NCBI GenBank assembly: GCA_963205315.1
Contig: CAUJIO010000052.1
Coordinates: 58,915-122,914, forward strand
DNA from: Pseudomonadota bacterium
Lineage (GTDB): Bacteria > Pseudomonadota > Alphaproteobacteria > Rhizobiales > Aestuariivirgaceae
DNA length: 64,000 nt
Direction of reading: 5' to 3'
Shown: in pieces, positions 25,832 to 35,396 of the stretch
How the letters are laid out: every line of letters begins with the position of its first letter
Position numbering within the stretch: position 1 is the stretch's first letter
Notes under the pieces: model-generated
Databases searched by the model: none
Told to the model about the DNA's origin: nothing
Seen by the model: only the letters and a program-made list of their open reading frames with translations
Made by a program: the position numbers and the translations under genes

Positions 25832-28480
25832 ATGACTCGTTTGGCCTTGCGGATTTTGCAGATTGCCGCCTCCGCACTTTCTCTCGGTTTCATAGTGCCT
25901 GTTCTCGCCCAGACGGGCGGGAAAACCTACACCGGGGTCTGCGAGGATGTGCTGGTGCCGGACTACCCGAGGCCCGGCGACCCGGGCGTGGCAATCGAAG
26001 ACTTTGGTCTCATTCCTTATGAACTGTTCGACAAGTCCGTCGCCGATTGTGCGGCGCGGGGGACTGCCCCCCTTGCCGATGACAAGTTGCAGGTGGCGAA
26101 TGTGCGGCTGCAGGCTCTGGCGGGTGACCGAAAGACGCTGCCGCGCCTGCGCAAGCTGGCCGAGGGCGGATTGGTGGAAGCGGATTTTCTCATCAGCAGG
26201 GTGTTTGTGACGTCAATGCCGGTGTCGCCTGCCTCACCCGATGCCGGTGTGCTGAAAAGAGCAGAAGCCGAACAGCGTCTGCGGAAGGCCGCCAGTGAGG
26301 GGCATCATGCGGCAATCGCTGATCTCGCGCATATCCTGACGATGGGCAGCCTCGTGCGCCGGGACGACGCGGAAGCCCGGGTCTGGCTGGAGAAAATGTT
26401 GGCTGAACCGACCACACGGGCAGTGCCGCAGGCAGGCGCGGCAATCGATCTGGCGGCGCTCATCCAGGACGATGCGCAGGCAAGCGCTGCCGATCTCAAA
26501 CGCATTCCGGCGTTGCAGGCGATCGCCATGGAGACGCCTGCGACGTCCGGATACGCCAAATGGCTGGAAGTCAGAGGCCTGCGGCTCGGCCGGGGCTGGG
26601 AGAAAGATGACGCCAAAGCCCGGGCCATGGCGGAAGCACCCGGCCTGATGGATCAGACGCCGGCGGTCCGGGCTGAATATATTGAGATCCTGAAGGCCAG
26701 TTCTCAGGCCGATGACAAAGTGAAACTTGCAGAAATACTGGAGTCAGCAAAGCCGGCGCGCAGCCGGACTTATGACTCGATTGTCGGTGAGATGCTCTTG
26801 AGTGGTGTGCCCGCCGGCCGCGACCGCAAGCGGGCGCTTGATTTCCTCATGTCGTTTGCAAGCTATGGGCATGAGCAGGCCATAGCGCAGGCGAACCGGG
26901 TGGTCGAGGCGGGCAACGACATCAAGATTCCAACTGGCATGATGAGGCGCCTGTTCGAGGCGGTGGACCTCGGCCTGCCGGGAGCCGATGTGGCTCTCAC
27001 GCGGTTGCGGCTCTCGAACAACAGCGACGCTGAAGACTATGCCGAGGCGTTGGCGCTGCAGGCGATGTATGCCGCGCGCTCCGATGACATGGCGCTGCTG
27101 GTGCTCGAGCGGATCGCCGAGACCGGGCCGCAGGACTTCTATCCGCAATTTACAACAAAGGAGAAGAGTGTTGCCGCATTGGAGAAGCTCATAGCCTCCG
27201 GCCGGCTGGAAGCTTGGCGCATCAAGGCCCAGGCGTTGCGGCGTGGTACCCTTTATGCGCAGGACGACGTCGAGGCGACGGCGCTGCTCATCAGGGCGGC
27301 TGAAGCGGGCGACGTGCCGGCGATGAACCTGCTGGCCAAAGCCTATGACGAGGGCCTTGGCATTGCCGAAAGCAGCGCGGAAGAGTTCCGGTGGAAAACC
27401 GCAGCTGCCAAGGCTGGATCGTTCGATGCGGCGCGGGAGCTGATCTTCTTCATGCCGTTCCGGAGTTCCTATCCCGGTTTCAGCGTGCATGATGCCCTGG
27501 TGTCTGGACTTGTTCTGTATGCGGACGGTTTGTCTTATCTGGATCTGCCGTCGGGTTACGACAGTGTCTTCAGGGGACAAGACCTCGACAAGATCGGAGC
27601 CGATGCCGTGGCGCGCGGTGTGATGGATGGCTTCCGGGCATCGGTTGCGGCTCGCAACGATGAGTTCATCGTGAGGTTCGCCAAGCGGCTGCCCGAGGAG
27701 GTGAAACGCGCCATCGAAGGGGTTTTGAAACAGGACGGCTATCTCGCTGACGAGCCCGACGGATATATGCGGCCTGCCGCGCGCAGCGCGCTCATCATGT
27801 GGGCGCGGGCCAAGGGACTGCCATCCATGGAAGCCGATCAGCCGCCGCTGCCGCCGGACGCCGATGCACGGCTCAAGGGCGTGCCGGTTATCGCCCCCGA
27901 AGTGATCGCAGAAATTCGCGCAAAAGCGTTTGCCGCGGTGGCTGCCGCCAAGGGCAAGAAAGCCCAGAAAAAGGCGATGCAACTGGTCGCGCTGTTGGCG
28001 CAGTATGGCGATCTCGCAACACGTGTGGAGGTCCTCAAGCGCTTCAGCGATTCTGCTCCTCTGCGCGCAGCGGTGCCGCCCGGGCTGGCCGTGGTCTATG
28101 GCATGGACGTGGTGGTCAGCGATCCGCCGGATGCCGAAAAGGCGCCATTCGATTTCGTCTTCATGGTCTCAAACATGTATCAGCAGGGCAGCCTGCCAAT
28201 TGCCGTAGACGTGCTGTTTTATACCCTGCGTGACGATCCGCGGCTGGGGCAGCCTGAAGCCTTCGACAAGCTGGCCGATCAGTTCATCTTTATTCCGGGT
28301 TACTGCGACCAGCTTGCCGCACAGGCCGGAAAGAACAAGGTGCCGGGGCTTGAGGCAGACGCCTGTTCGCCGGCGTCACGCCGCGCGCTTGTGGCCTGGG
28401 CAAAGGCCGCAGGACCGATCGGGGCCGAAGCGCAGATCCGCAAAGAGGCGGCGGAAGCCCTTCAGAAGCAGCTGAAGTAA
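25832..28480 (+). CDS. large secreted Sel1/TPR-repeat protein
   Basis: An 882-residue protein with an N-terminal signal peptide (hydrophobic core to about residue 27, ending PVLAQ). The body is built of alpha-helical Sel1-like repeats: blocks such as AEQRLRKAASEGHHAAIADLA (about 140-180) and ATALLIRAAEAGDVPAMNLLA (about 485-530) are clear, with weaker ones between. It is likely a periplasmic scaffold for protein complexes. The start ATG 25832 is chosen over a GTG at 25802 because it begins the signal peptide. Its long cysteine-poor helical length is unusual. It is followed by the DUF2336 gene after about 100 bases. The function is unknown. Confidence 0.78.
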   Translation: MTRLALRILQIAASALSLGFIVPVLAQTGGKTYTGVCEDVLVPDYPRPGDPGVAIEDFGLIPYELFDKSVADCAARGTAPLADDKLQVANVRLQALAGDRKTLPRLRKLAEGGLVEADFLISRVFVTSMPVSPASPDAGVLKRAEAEQRLRKAASEGHHAAIADLAHILTMGSLVRRDDAEARVWLEKMLAEPTTRAVPQAGAAIDLAALIQDDAQASAADLKRIPALQAIAMETPATSGYAKWLEVRGLRLGRGWEKDDAKARAMAEAPGLMDQTPAVRAEYIEILKASSQADDKVKLAEILESAKPARSRTYDSIVGEMLLSGVPAGRDRKRALDFLMSFASYGHEQAIAQANRVVEAGNDIKIPTGMMRRLFEAVDLGLPGADVALTRLRLSNNSDAEDYAEALALQAMYAARSDDMALLVLERIAETGPQDFYPQFTTKEKSVAALEKLIASGRLEAWRIKAQALRRGTLYAQDDVEATALLIRAAEAGDVPAMNLLAKAYDEGLGIAESSAEEFRWKTAAAKAGSFDAARELIFFMPFRSSYPGFSVHDALVSGLVLYADGLSYLDLPSGYDSVFRGQDLDKIGADAVARGVMDGFRASVAARNDEFIVRFAKRLPEEVKRAIEGVLKQDGYLADEPDGYMRPAARSALIMWARAKGLPSMEADQPPLPPDADARLKGVPVIAPEVIAEIRAKAFAAVAAAKGKKAQKKAMQLVALLAQYGDLATRVEVLKRFSDSAPLRAAVPPGLAVVYGMDVVVSDPPDAEKAPFDFVFMVSNMYQQGSLPIAVDVLFYTLRDDPRLGQPEAFDKLADQFIFIPGYCDQLAAQAGKNKVPGLEADACSPASRRALVAWAKAAGPIGAEAQIRKEAAEALQKQLK

Positions 28481-28581
28481 CGCTCCAAGGCGGTGCACTT
28501 CTTGCCACATCCCTAAAGGATGTGGTGAACCAATTATTAAAGGTTGAGTGGGACAGTGTGTCAAAAGAAGGCTCCCACTGC

Positions 28582-29760
28582 ATGCCGCAACCCGAGAAGA
28601 AAGAACCAGGCTTCGGCCTCGACACTAGCATCTTCACGCAAGTGATCGAGACGGGAGATGCCGCTCAGCGGCTGATGTTGGCACAACAGCTTGCGGCGTT
28701 TCTTGCCAAGGACGATGTGGCCGCGGGGGAGCGTGAGCAGGTGGTGCCGGTTGTGCTCAAGCTCGCCGTCGACCCGGTACTGCAAGTGCGGCAGGGACTG
28801 GCGCATGGTTTGTCCGGAGTTGCCGGTCTCAACGCCGACATCATGTTCTCCATCATTTCGGACGATGATGAAGTGGCACTGCCTTTTCTATCTGCCACTC
28901 CAGCACTGAGCCACTGGCATATGCTCGCCGTGCTTCGGGTAGGAGATGAAGCGCGGCAGGCCTGTGTTGCGCTGCGCCCCGACATCAGCGCCGAAGCCAC
29001 AGACTATATTCTCAAATCGTGCCCGCTGAAGGTGGCGTTGCTGCTGTTCGATAACGAGGCGGTGGCCTTCTCGAACGAGGATTATCACCGGCTCTATGCC
29101 CGCTTCGGCCATGCGGGCGACATGGTGGAACGCCTGCTGGCCTGTTCCGACCTGCCGCTCGATATCCGCATCATGCAAACCAAGCGCGCCTCCAACCGCA
29201 TGCATCAGTTGATGGCGGAACGCGGCTGGATGCCTGCCAATGACGCCGCCGAACTTGTCGCCGATGCGGAAGAGACGGCCGTCCTGCGAATCCTGACACA
29301 AGCCAGCGACGAGGAGCTGGCGCAGGTCGTGGCGTTCCTGGTCAACAAGGCGATGCTGACACCATCCATCATCGTGCGTGCGGCATGCCTTGGCGAGATG
29401 CGCGTTGTCGAACAGGCGCTGTCACATCTGGCCGACATTCCGCGCAAGCGTGCGCAGGAGTTGATGCAAGGCAAGGGGCTCACCGGCTTCAAGGGCCTTC
29501 ATGGCAAATCCGGATTGCCGGCATCCTGCTACTGGATCCTGCAAGCTGCATGCGATGTGGCGCTCGACGAGCAGGAAGAGGGCATTACGCTCGGAGCCGA
29601 TGATTTCGGCCGCCGCCTGATCGAGGCCCTCATGACCCGCTATGAAGCCATGCCCCTCAAGGAACGCACCCGTCACCTCGAGTATGTCGGACGCTTCGCA
29701 GCCGAACGCGCCCGCCTCATTGCCAAGCGGTTGAAAGCGGATCTGGTTCGCGCCGCCTAA
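28582..29760 (+). CDS. DUF2336 domain-containing protein
   Basis: A 392-residue cytoplasmic protein of the alphaproteobacterial DUF2336 family, made of HEAT-like helical repeats with many short amphipathic helices (e.g. QRLMLAQQLAAFLAKDD near the N-terminus). The function is not known; homologues sit near cell-cycle or stress genes in several genomes, which is weak evidence. A GTG at 28522 opens a longer frame, but ATG 28582, with AAGAAGG 11 bases upstream, is preferred. Two hairpins follow the stop and separate it from the convergent DUF1501 gene. Confidence 0.8.
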   Translation: MPQPEKKEPGFGLDTSIFTQVIETGDAAQRLMLAQQLAAFLAKDDVAAGEREQVVPVVLKLAVDPVLQVRQGLAHGLSGVAGLNADIMFSIISDDDEVALPFLSATPALSHWHMLAVLRVGDEARQACVALRPDISAEATDYILKSCPLKVALLLFDNEAVAFSNEDYHRLYARFGHAGDMVERLLACSDLPLDIRIMQTKRASNRMHQLMAERGWMPANDAAELVADAEETAVLRILTQASDEELAQVVAFLVNKAMLTPSIIVRAACLGEMRVVEQALSHLADIPRKRAQELMQGKGLTGFKGLHGKSGLPASCYWILQAACDVALDEQEEGITLGADDFGRRLIEALMTRYEAMPLKERTRHLEYVGRFAAERARLIAKRLKADLVRAA

Positions 29761-29768
29761 CCCAACGG

Positions 29769-29807
29769 GCGAGTAAGTTGAATTACTTGCGGCGCGAAAA
29801 ATGCGCC
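29769..29807. terminator. tandem hairpins between convergent genes
   Basis: Two adjacent inverted repeats lie between DUF2336 and DUF1501 genes: GCGAGTAA / TTACTTGC (29769-29790, one G-T pair) and GGCGC / GCGCC around AAAAA (29791-29807). They may terminate transcription from both sides; there is no long T-run. Confidence 0.4.
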
Positions 29808-29836
29808 AGTTCCAACGTGATCGAGCGCCGGTTGCG

Positions 29837-31201
29837 CTACGACCCGTAGCGCTTTCGATAACGCAGGATCGGTGCAACTTCCTCATTGGTGAGTGGCGAA
29901 CTGGAGGCCGCGACGCGGGCCGTCGTGGTCACAGGCGAGTCGACGAGCTTGCCGAGCGGCTTTACGGCCGCACTTTCCGGAAATACCTTCGTGTTGAGGA
30001 TATCGAGAGGGACGCCGATGTGATCGCGCAGCACGCCCTTGAAAACAGCGCGAAGGTCGACAGTCGGAGTTAGCGCGGTACCCTCGTAGAGTTGATTCTC
30101 AGCGATACCGGGCCAGTCGCCGACGATGCCACCCTTGAGTGCACCGCCAACGAGAAGTGCAGCAGTGCCAACGCCGTGGTCAGTTCCACTGTCGCCATTG
30201 GTCCTGACCGTGCGGCCGAACTCGGTCACGCAGCAAACAACCGTCTTCGACCACACCGGACCCAACTCAGCCTTGATGTCGTTCAGCGCAACGTCGAGTT
30301 CGGCGAGCCGATCACGGAACTGACCGGCGGCGCCACCCTGGTCGGCATGAGTATCCCAACCGTCGACCGTGAGTGCGGCGATGCGGGGGCCGGTGGAAGC
30401 ACGCAATAGGCGAGCTGCACCGATGAACCCTTTGCGCAGTACGCTGATTTCATTGGACGTGCCGGCGCCTGATGCGGTCGCCAGGGCATCGGCGGCAAGG
30501 CCGCGCTGCAGCGAGTCCCAGAGTTCGGGCGCCAGCGATTTGTAGGCCGGTTCAAGCCGTGCAAGCACATCGGGATTTGACTTCGTATACCAGGTGGGCG
30601 ACCAGCCCAACACCGGTTCGGGGCCGCGCAGAATCATGGGCGCTTCGCCGATCTCAAGTCCGAACCGTTTGCGTACGGGATCGCCTGCCGGAAGCGCTCC
30701 GAACAGGCGGTTCAACCATCCGGTGGCGTTTGGCAAGTTCACCGGCAAACCGTTCTCCAGATTGTCCTGGCATTCGAAATGAGAGCGGTTGCGCAATGGA
30801 AGGCCTGCCGCGGGGATGACGACTGCATCGCTGGCGCCGAACATGGAATGCACCGTTGACAGCGCCGGATGCAGTGCGAAATCGCTGCCAAGCGAAAGCG
30901 TAGCAGAGTCTGGTAGTGCGAGCTCGCGGCGCATTTCTTCGTAGTGCGGATCGAGCTTCGGTATCACCATGCCGATCCCATCCATGCCGCCGCGCAGCAT
31001 GACAATGAAAAACCGGGCCTGAGGGTCGGTGTCGGCCTTGGCGAAATCGGGCAGGAAGGCAGAAGAGAACAGCGAGGCCGTGATGCCGAGCATGGATCGC
31101 CGGGACAACAGCAGCCGGGATTCGCGGCAGCCTTCGGCGGCAGCGCCTGCCACTCGCGGATCCAGAGCCGGCAGTTCGTGGGAATGGTCGAAACTGGACA
31201 T
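29837..31201 (-). CDS. DUF1501 domain protein (sulfatase-like, Tat signal)
   Basis: A 454-residue exported protein. The N-terminus carries a twin-arginine-type signal (SRRSMLGITASLFSSAF, about residues 33-50) ahead of an alkaline-phosphatase/sulfatase-fold DUF1501 domain, seen in MLRGGMDGIG, TVDGWDTHADQGG and VVCCVTEFGRTVRTNG. DUF1501 proteins are almost always encoded beside DUF1800 proteins, as here (2-base gap), and are thought to work at the cell surface or periplasm. The biochemical reaction is unknown. It follows the DUF1800 gene in the same transcript. Confidence 0.88.
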   Translation of the reverse strand: MSSFDHSHELPALDPRVAGAAAEGCRESRLLLSRRSMLGITASLFSSAFLPDFAKADTDPQARFFIVMLRGGMDGIGMVIPKLDPHYEEMRRELALPDSATLSLGSDFALHPALSTVHSMFGASDAVVIPAAGLPLRNRSHFECQDNLENGLPVNLPNATGWLNRLFGALPAGDPVRKRFGLEIGEAPMILRGPEPVLGWSPTWYTKSNPDVLARLEPAYKSLAPELWDSLQRGLAADALATASGAGTSNEISVLRKGFIGAARLLRASTGPRIAALTVDGWDTHADQGGAAGQFRDRLAELDVALNDIKAELGPVWSKTVVCCVTEFGRTVRTNGDSGTDHGVGTAALLVGGALKGGIVGDWPGIAENQLYEGTALTPTVDLRAVFKGVLRDHIGVPLDILNTKVFPESAAVKPLGKLVDSPVTTTARVAASSSPLTNEEVAPILRYRKRYGS

Positions 31202-31203
31202 GG

Positions 31204-32565
31204 CTATCTCCGCTGGAATTCGGGAATCATGAAAAGAGTGGCAATGCCGACATATTGCTCGGTTGCATTGGCAATTGCCTGAAGTGACGCCTTGGAGATT
31301 GCCGAAGCAAAGAGCTGGCCGGCAAGCACGGCCGGTGCGGTCTTGAATGGGCCTTTGAAAAGCAGCGAGTAGCTGTTTATCGGCGCCGTCTCCATGCGAA
31401 TTCGCATGGCATCGGGCCCTTCCCAGTATTGGGTTTCATCCGGGTAACCATCGGGCGTGACACGCTCCCACGGGATGTTTCGGAGAGTGTTCAGCGACGA
31501 ATAGAAGGGCCACCGTTCGTCGGCTTCGTAGATCCGGCCAAGCGCCCGAAACTGGGCGATCTGAAGTTCGTAAGGGGTGCGAATCTTCGTCATCGGCAAA
31601 GTCCATGCCTCAGGAAGATCGATCAGGGCCTCGGCGACAGCCTTGAGATCGCCGTGGCTGGATTTGAAAGCGTCAGCCAATGGTTCCACCATGGCCGGCG
31701 TCGGGTCGTCGGTGATGAAATGATGGACGAGCTTGAAGGCAATGAACTGTGCGGTCGAAGGGTGCCGCGCCAGGTCCGAGAGCACCGATTCACCTTGTGC
31801 CACTCCTGATCCGCCATACAATTTACCAAGGACTCTTTGCGCACCTGGTTCGTGCCAATCCTTGCGATAAATGAACTGGCCGCGATTGCGTTCATTGCCG
31901 CCATTGTATTTTCCGGCAGCCTCCCAGCCCCGTACAAACGACCAGCCGGTGATGATCTTGGCCAAGCCATCGATATCGTCTTCGGTGTAGCCGCCGCCGA
32001 CACCCAAGGTATGAAGTTCGAGAATTTCGCGGGCCAGATTATGATTGAGGCCAACACCCCAATTGATGCCAGACGTCGAATTCGGACCGATTGAGTCTTC
32101 GTTGTCGAGATAACGGATCATGGCGGGATGTTTCATCACACCAAGCAACATCCTGTTGAATGATCCGAGAACATTCTTGCGGATGACGTCGCGTTCAAGC
32201 TGGCCGATCGTGGCGCGGATCGCGCCGTCCTTGAGGATCGACATCGAAAAATGATTTGAAAAGAACAGTACAAGCCGCTCCACGAAGCCAATCTCCGGCT
32301 TCAAATGTTGATTGAAGCGGGCCGTGAGTTCCTTTTCCTTGAGCTTGTGTTCGGCGTTGAAGTCGGTGTGTACGACCTGGCAAGCCTGAACATAGGACGG
32401 CAGGGTGCTGTTGGTGATGTCAGCGATGCCGGTTTTTTCGAGTTCCCGTTTCAGAGCCGCTTTCGGATTGTCGCGAATGCGCGCGATGCCGCCGGGCTTC
32501 GCTCCGAGGCCGAAGCGGTTCATGGCCAAATGGGCGAGGCGTTCCTGATCTCGTCTAAGCGTCAT
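31204..32565 (-). CDS. DUF1800 domain protein
   Basis: A 453-residue protein of the DUF1800 family. It opens with HLAMNRFGLGAKPGG and contains the usual blocks RLVLFFSNHFSMSI, NLAREILELHTLGVGGGYTEDDI and FIYRKDWHEPG. Members are exported or cell-surface proteins of unknown activity and form a conserved pair with DUF1501. No clear signal peptide is visible at this start, so export of the complex may depend on the Tat signal of DUF1501 (inference). The 158-base upstream gap contains two short hairpins and probably the promoter. Confidence 0.88.
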   Translation of the reverse strand: MTLRRDQERLAHLAMNRFGLGAKPGGIARIRDNPKAALKRELEKTGIADITNSTLPSYVQACQVVHTDFNAEHKLKEKELTARFNQHLKPEIGFVERLVLFFSNHFSMSILKDGAIRATIGQLERDVIRKNVLGSFNRMLLGVMKHPAMIRYLDNEDSIGPNSTSGINWGVGLNHNLAREILELHTLGVGGGYTEDDIDGLAKIITGWSFVRGWEAAGKYNGGNERNRGQFIYRKDWHEPGAQRVLGKLYGGSGVAQGESVLSDLARHPSTAQFIAFKLVHHFITDDPTPAMVEPLADAFKSSHGDLKAVAEALIDLPEAWTLPMTKIRTPYELQIAQFRALGRIYEADERWPFYSSLNTLRNIPWERVTPDGYPDETQYWEGPDAMRIRMETAPINSYSLLFKGPFKTAPAVLAGQLFASAISKASLQAIANATEQYVGIATLFMIPEFQRR

Positions 32566-32723
32566 TCACGAGTCTCCAATCGCTGCCTTCTGCCGTCTCG
32601 GCGGCAGACCAGTGTTAAGCAGACGTTACCTGCCCTTCGTAAAGCAGTCCTTTACGCATGGCGTCGAATTGGTTCAGACTTTGGCTAAAGTGTGTCTTGC
32701 TTAGCCGCCGGAGGGGCCGGACG

Positions 32724-33491
32724 TCAGAAGCGAAACTGCTCGCGCAGCACTCTTTCCGCCAGACTGTGACCAGGATCGAAGAGTATCTTGGCGGATTTAC
32801 TACGATCTTCGGCAATGTTGACTTGGCGTACATGACGCACTTCTACGTGATCGGCGACTGCGGCAACAGGCCGCTTTTCGGCCTCAAGTATGGTGATGGT
32901 CACCCTTGCCTGATGCGGCAGAATCGCTCCACGCCAGCCGCGCGGACGGAACGCGCTGATTGGCGTCAGGGCCAGCAACGACGAATTGATCGGCAGGATT
33001 GGTCCGTGGGCGGACAAATTATAGGCGGTGGAACCGGCGGGCGTTGCCACCAGAACGCCGTCGCAAATCAATTCCTCGAGCCTCGGTTTGCCATCGACGG
33101 CGATCATCAACTTTGCGGCCTGCGAGCGCTGCCGGAGCAGGGAGACTTCATTGAATGCAATTGCGCTGTGGCTCATGCCGTCCTGATCGATGGCCTCCAT
33201 GCTCAGGGGATGAATCGTGGTGAGTTCGGCGGCATCGAGACGTTCCGGCAATCCTGCAGCGCCATAGTCATTCATCAGAAATCCGATGGTGCCGCGGTTC
33301 ATGCCATAGATGGGCGTGCCCGTGGAGACGAAGCGATGCAGCGTCTGCAGCATGTGGCCGTCTCCACCAAGCGCCACGACGCAGTCCGCATGGTCGGGAT
33401 CGGCATTGCCATAGAGGGCGATGAGATCGGCGAGTGCCTCCCGAGCTTCGCCTGAATCTGAAGCGAGAAAGGCGATTGACTTGAATTTCAT
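32724..33491 (-). CDS. nadK: NAD kinase
   Basis: A 255-residue enzyme that makes NADP from NAD with ATP. The catalytic GGDGHML motif is at residues 42-48, with [17 protein letters not shown] and [12 protein letters not shown] following, all family hallmarks. The Met at 33491 ([12 protein letters not shown]) is the natural start; the longer frame from 33569 has no support. It is divergent from the DUF1636 gene, the two starts being 87 bases apart, so the promoters must be compact. NADP supply for biosynthesis is the general role. Confidence 0.95.
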   Translation of the reverse strand: MKFKSIAFLASDSGEAREALADLIALYGNADPDHADCVVALGGDGHMLQTLHRFVSTGTPIYGMNRGTIGFLMNDYGAAGLPERLDAAELTTIHPLSMEAIDQDGMSHSAIAFNEVSLLRQRSQAAKLMIAVDGKPRLEELICDGVLVATPAGSTAYNLSAHGPILPINSSLLALTPISAFRPRGWRGAILPHQARVTITILEAEKRPVAAVADHVEVRHVRQVNIAEDRSKSAKILFDPGHSLAERVLREQFRF

Positions 33492-33578
33492 GCCGGTTTC
33501 ATCGCGTTGACACACCGGGAGATTGCCTACATTGAAGGCAACCCCTTTGGCAATCCCTGAACGGATCAATCATTGACC

Positions 33579-33950
33579 ATGCGTGAAATCGTCGTGTGCA
33601 GCACTTGCCGGTATTCGGCGGCGGAAAAGTCCGGGCCTGACGGACGGAGCGGCGGTGAGACGCTGATCAGTCATATGCGGGACGCGATCGCGGCGCGTGC
33701 CAGCGATGTTGGTGTTCAGACTCAGGCCTGTCTTTGGAATTGCAGGCGTCATTGCAGCGTAGTCCTGCGGGATGACCGGCGATTTACCTACTTCACCGGC
33801 GACCACGAACCGACCCGAGAACAGGCCGAGGCCATTCTCGACTGGTTTTCGGCGCACGGCGAGACCGAGGCCGGCGAGGTGCCATTCCGGCTGTGGCCGG
33901 ACCGGATGCGCGGGCACTTCATCGCGCGCATTCCACCGGTCAAGCCATGA
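33579..33950 (+). CDS. DUF1636 putative metal-binding ferredoxin-like protein
   Basis: A 123-residue protein with a CSTC pair near the N-terminus (VVCSTCRYS) and a second cysteine cluster in QACLWNCRRHCSVVL, an arrangement like thioredoxin-like [2Fe-2S] ferredoxins or a metal site. DUF1636 genes are commonly placed in cobalamin clusters of alphaproteobacteria, and here the stop overlaps the cobP start by 4 bases (ATGA). A role in cobalt or corrin metal handling, or in electron supply, is reasonable but unproven. ATG 33579 is chosen over a TTG 6 bases upstream. Confidence 0.82.
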   Translation: MREIVVCSTCRYSAAEKSGPDGRSGGETLISHMRDAIAARASDVGVQTQACLWNCRRHCSVVLRDDRRFTYFTGDHEPTREQAEAILDWFSAHGETEAGEVPFRLWPDRMRGHFIARIPPVKP

Positions 33951-34453
33951 AACGCCTCACTCTGGTTCTTGGCGGCGCACGTTCAGGCAAGAGCCGCTAT
34001 GCCGAATCTTTGGCGGCAGAGGTCAGCGGTTCAAAGACCTACATCGCCACGGCCGAGGCTTTTGACGACGAGATGCAGGCGCGGATTGCCAGCCATCAGA
34101 CCGGGCGTGAAGCGGGGGGCTGGGCGACCATCGAGGCGCCACTCGATCCTGTCGGGGCGCTGAAGCGCGCACACGGCTTCGTCCTGCTCGATTGCGTTAC
34201 CGTGTGGCTTGGCAACCTCATGCATCACGAGCGTGATATCGGGAAGGCCGTGGACTTGCTCTGTGAGGCCGCTGCGGCACGCGACGGTGAGACGGTGCTG
34301 GTGTCAAACGAGGTTGGATTGTCGATCGTGCCAGAAAATGCCCTGGCGCGGCGGTTTCGCGACGAACAGGGACGCGCCAACCAGCGGCTGGCGGCGGTGG
34401 CGGATCATGTCGTCCTGTTGGTGGCAGGATTGCCGCTGAAACTCAAAGGATAA
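33947..34453 (+). CDS. cobP: bifunctional adenosylcobinamide kinase/guanylyltransferase
   Basis: A 168-residue enzyme that phosphorylates adenosylcobinamide and transfers GMP to it, a late step in B12 assembly. The P-loop GGARSGKS spans residues 9-16 and the conserved block LLDCVTVWLGNLM follows. The final third carries VSNEVGLSIVPENALARRFRDEQG, typical of CobP/CobU. Its start overlaps DUF1636, and its 3' end overlaps the 3' end of cobD by 11 bases in convergent orientation. Confidence 0.95.
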   Translation: MKRLTLVLGGARSGKSRYAESLAAEVSGSKTYIATAEAFDDEMQARIASHQTGREAGGWATIEAPLDPVGALKRAHGFVLLDCVTVWLGNLMHHERDIGKAVDLLCEAAAARDGETVLVSNEVGLSIVPENALARRFRDEQGRANQRLAAVADHVVLLVAGLPLKLKG

Positions 34454-35396
34454 GGCCAAGCAGGGCTGTCCCTGCAAACAGCAGCCACATGGAGCGGTTG
34501 AAGAGTTTCAGGCCACGTTTGATATCGAGCCGCGTCATCTGCTCACGGCCATTGCCCAACCAGGGCAAATCGACACGTTCGCCCTGATAGGTGCGGGGGC
34601 CGCCGAACCTTAGCCCCAATGTTGCTGCCATGGCAGCCTCCGGCCAGCCGGCGTTGGGCGAGCCGTGCTTGGGCGCATCGCGCCGCATGACTGATATGAT
34701 ATGCTGGAACCGCGAAGGATCTGTCGCGGCGAAGAGGATGCCTGTCAGGCGCGAGGCGGGCAGATTCACCAGATCATCCAGCCTCGCCGCAGCCCAGCCG
34801 AAATGCCGGTATTTTTCCGACTTGTGACCAATCATCGAGTCGGCCGTGTTGATGGCCTTGTAGACGGCGATGCCGGGAAGTCCCAGCAGCGCATACCACA
34901 GAACCGGCGCCACGATACCGTCGGAGGTATTTTCAGCGAGACTTTCGAGTGCCGCCTTGCTGACGCCCGACTCGTCCAGCGTGGCGGGGTCACGCCCGAC
35001 GATACGGGCGACGGCGGCGCGGGCTGCGGGCAGCGAACGGTCAAAGGCACGGAACACGTCCCGGACATGATCGCGCATCGATTTCTGGGCGATGAGGCTG
35101 GTGGCAATCAGAGCTTCCAGCATCCAGCCGATCCGGCTGAAGTCCAGAATCCGGGCGGCGAGATAGGCTGGCACGAAGGCAGCAAAGATGAGGATCAGCA
35201 GGGCGAGGGCGCCGCGAAGGCGTCCCTCGGACCGGGTGACGCCGGGCGCGTTCAGTGCATGATCCAGCCAGGTGATGATTTGCCCGGCCCAGACGACGGG
35301 ATGACCGATCCTGTCGAACACAGCTTGTGGATAGCCGATGAAGCGTTCGACGAAGAGCGCCAGTGCTGCGCTGGCGAAGACGGGGAACGGCCACAT
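34443..35396 (-). CDS. cobD: adenosylcobinamide-phosphate synthase (CobD/CbiB)
   Basis: A 317-residue integral membrane enzyme that joins adenosylcobyric acid with an aminopropanol moiety to form the nucleotide-loop arm. Several hydrophobic segments are present, with the conserved block ESLAENTSDGIVAPVLWYALLG (split across helices) and IGHKSEKYRHFGWAAARLDD. The gene starts at ATG 35396, whose first base overlaps the cobQ stop (TGATG). Its end overlaps that of cobP in the opposite direction, leaving no room for separate terminators. Confidence 0.94.
   Translation of the reverse strand: MWPFPVFASAALALFVERFIGYPQAVFDRIGHPVVWAGQIITWLDHALNAPGVTRSEGRLRGALALLILIFAAFVPAYLAARILDFSRIGWMLEALIATSLIAQKSMRDHVRDVFRAFDRSLPAARAAVARIVGRDPATLDESGVSKAALESLAENTSDGIVAPVLWYALLGLPGIAVYKAINTADSMIGHKSEKYRHFGWAAARLDDLVNLPASRLTGILFAATDPSRFQHIISVMRRDAPKHGSPNAGWPEAAMAATLGLRFGGPRTYQGERVDLPWLGNGREQMTRLDIKRGLKLFNRSMWLLFAGTALLGLIL

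Noticed and set aside
26744..27982. 412-codon minus-strand frame inside the Sel1 protein gene
   Set aside because: Shadow of the real gene; no domain pattern, no ribosome-binding site.
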